Notes under the pieces: model-generated
Seen by the model: only the letters and a program-made list of their open reading frames with translations
Database searches by the model: none
What the model was told of the DNA's origin: nothing
Translations under genes and position numbers: made by a program
Assembly: GCA_002713885.1 (NCBI GenBank)
Contig: PAVC01000034.1
Coordinates: forward strand, 15,508 to 21,197
Origin: Fidelibacterota bacterium
Lineage (GTDB): Bacteria; Fidelibacterota; Marinisomatia; Marinisomatales; UBA1611
DNA: 5,690 nt
Direction of reading: 5' to 3'
Shown here: in pieces, positions 5,685 to 5,690 of the stretch
Numbering within the stretch: the first letter of the stretch is position 1
How the letters are laid out: the number at the start of each line of letters is the position of its first letter

Positions 5685-5690
5685 TATTAT

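Overview
This window is one tightly packed gene block, entirely on the minus strand. In transcription order (from high to low coordinates) it holds a membrane-anchored M23 (LytM-type) peptidase, a bactofilin, two small F1Fo ATP synthase accessory membrane proteins (AtpZ-like and AtpI-like), and then atpB, atpE, atpF, atpH, atpA and the first 33 codons of atpG. Almost every base is coding. The gene junctions range from an 11-nt overlap to a 24-nt gap, with no room for an internal promoter or terminator and none visible. There is no RNA gene, CRISPR array, mobile element or long repeat.

The DNA is AT-rich. A single unduplicated b-subunit gene and the BEFHAG order occur widely in bacteria. The wall/cytoskeleton pair upstream of atpZ-atpI, the phrase 'TGNFNVTAGLA' in subunit a, and the b-subunit N-terminus ('LDPGLFIWT') resemble what I recall from the Fibrobacteres-Chlorobi-Bacteroidetes superphylum, most plausibly a marine Marinimicrobia (SAR406)-like lineage. 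This placement is from memory of family sequences, not a search, and is moderate to low confidence. atpD (beta) and atpC (epsilon) are not in the window; they may lie past the left edge or at another locus.

Region 4541-5684 encodes a probable envelope-shaping module. The LytM peptidase has a complete set of zinc and catalytic residues and would cut peptidoglycan in the periplasm, while the bactofilin would polymerise in the cytoplasm as a scaffold. Region 3941-4536 encodes AtpZ and AtpI, which in other bacteria help c-ring assembly or supply Mg2+. Region 1-3917 encodes the ATP synthase: membrane Fo (a, c, b), the delta connector, the alpha catalytic-ring subunit and the start of the gamma shaft. 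The c-ring carboxylate lacks the known Na+-binding partners, so the enzyme is predicted to use protons.

I found no wholly new system. The points worth a second look are the physical joining of cell-shape genes to the ATP synthase operon, extra polar residues spaced by seven around the ion-binding Glu of subunit c, a His/Glu arrangement in subunit a that is swapped relative to E. coli, and translation signals (Shine-Dalgarno strength, in-frame stops, non-ATG starts) that seem to follow subunit stoichiometry.
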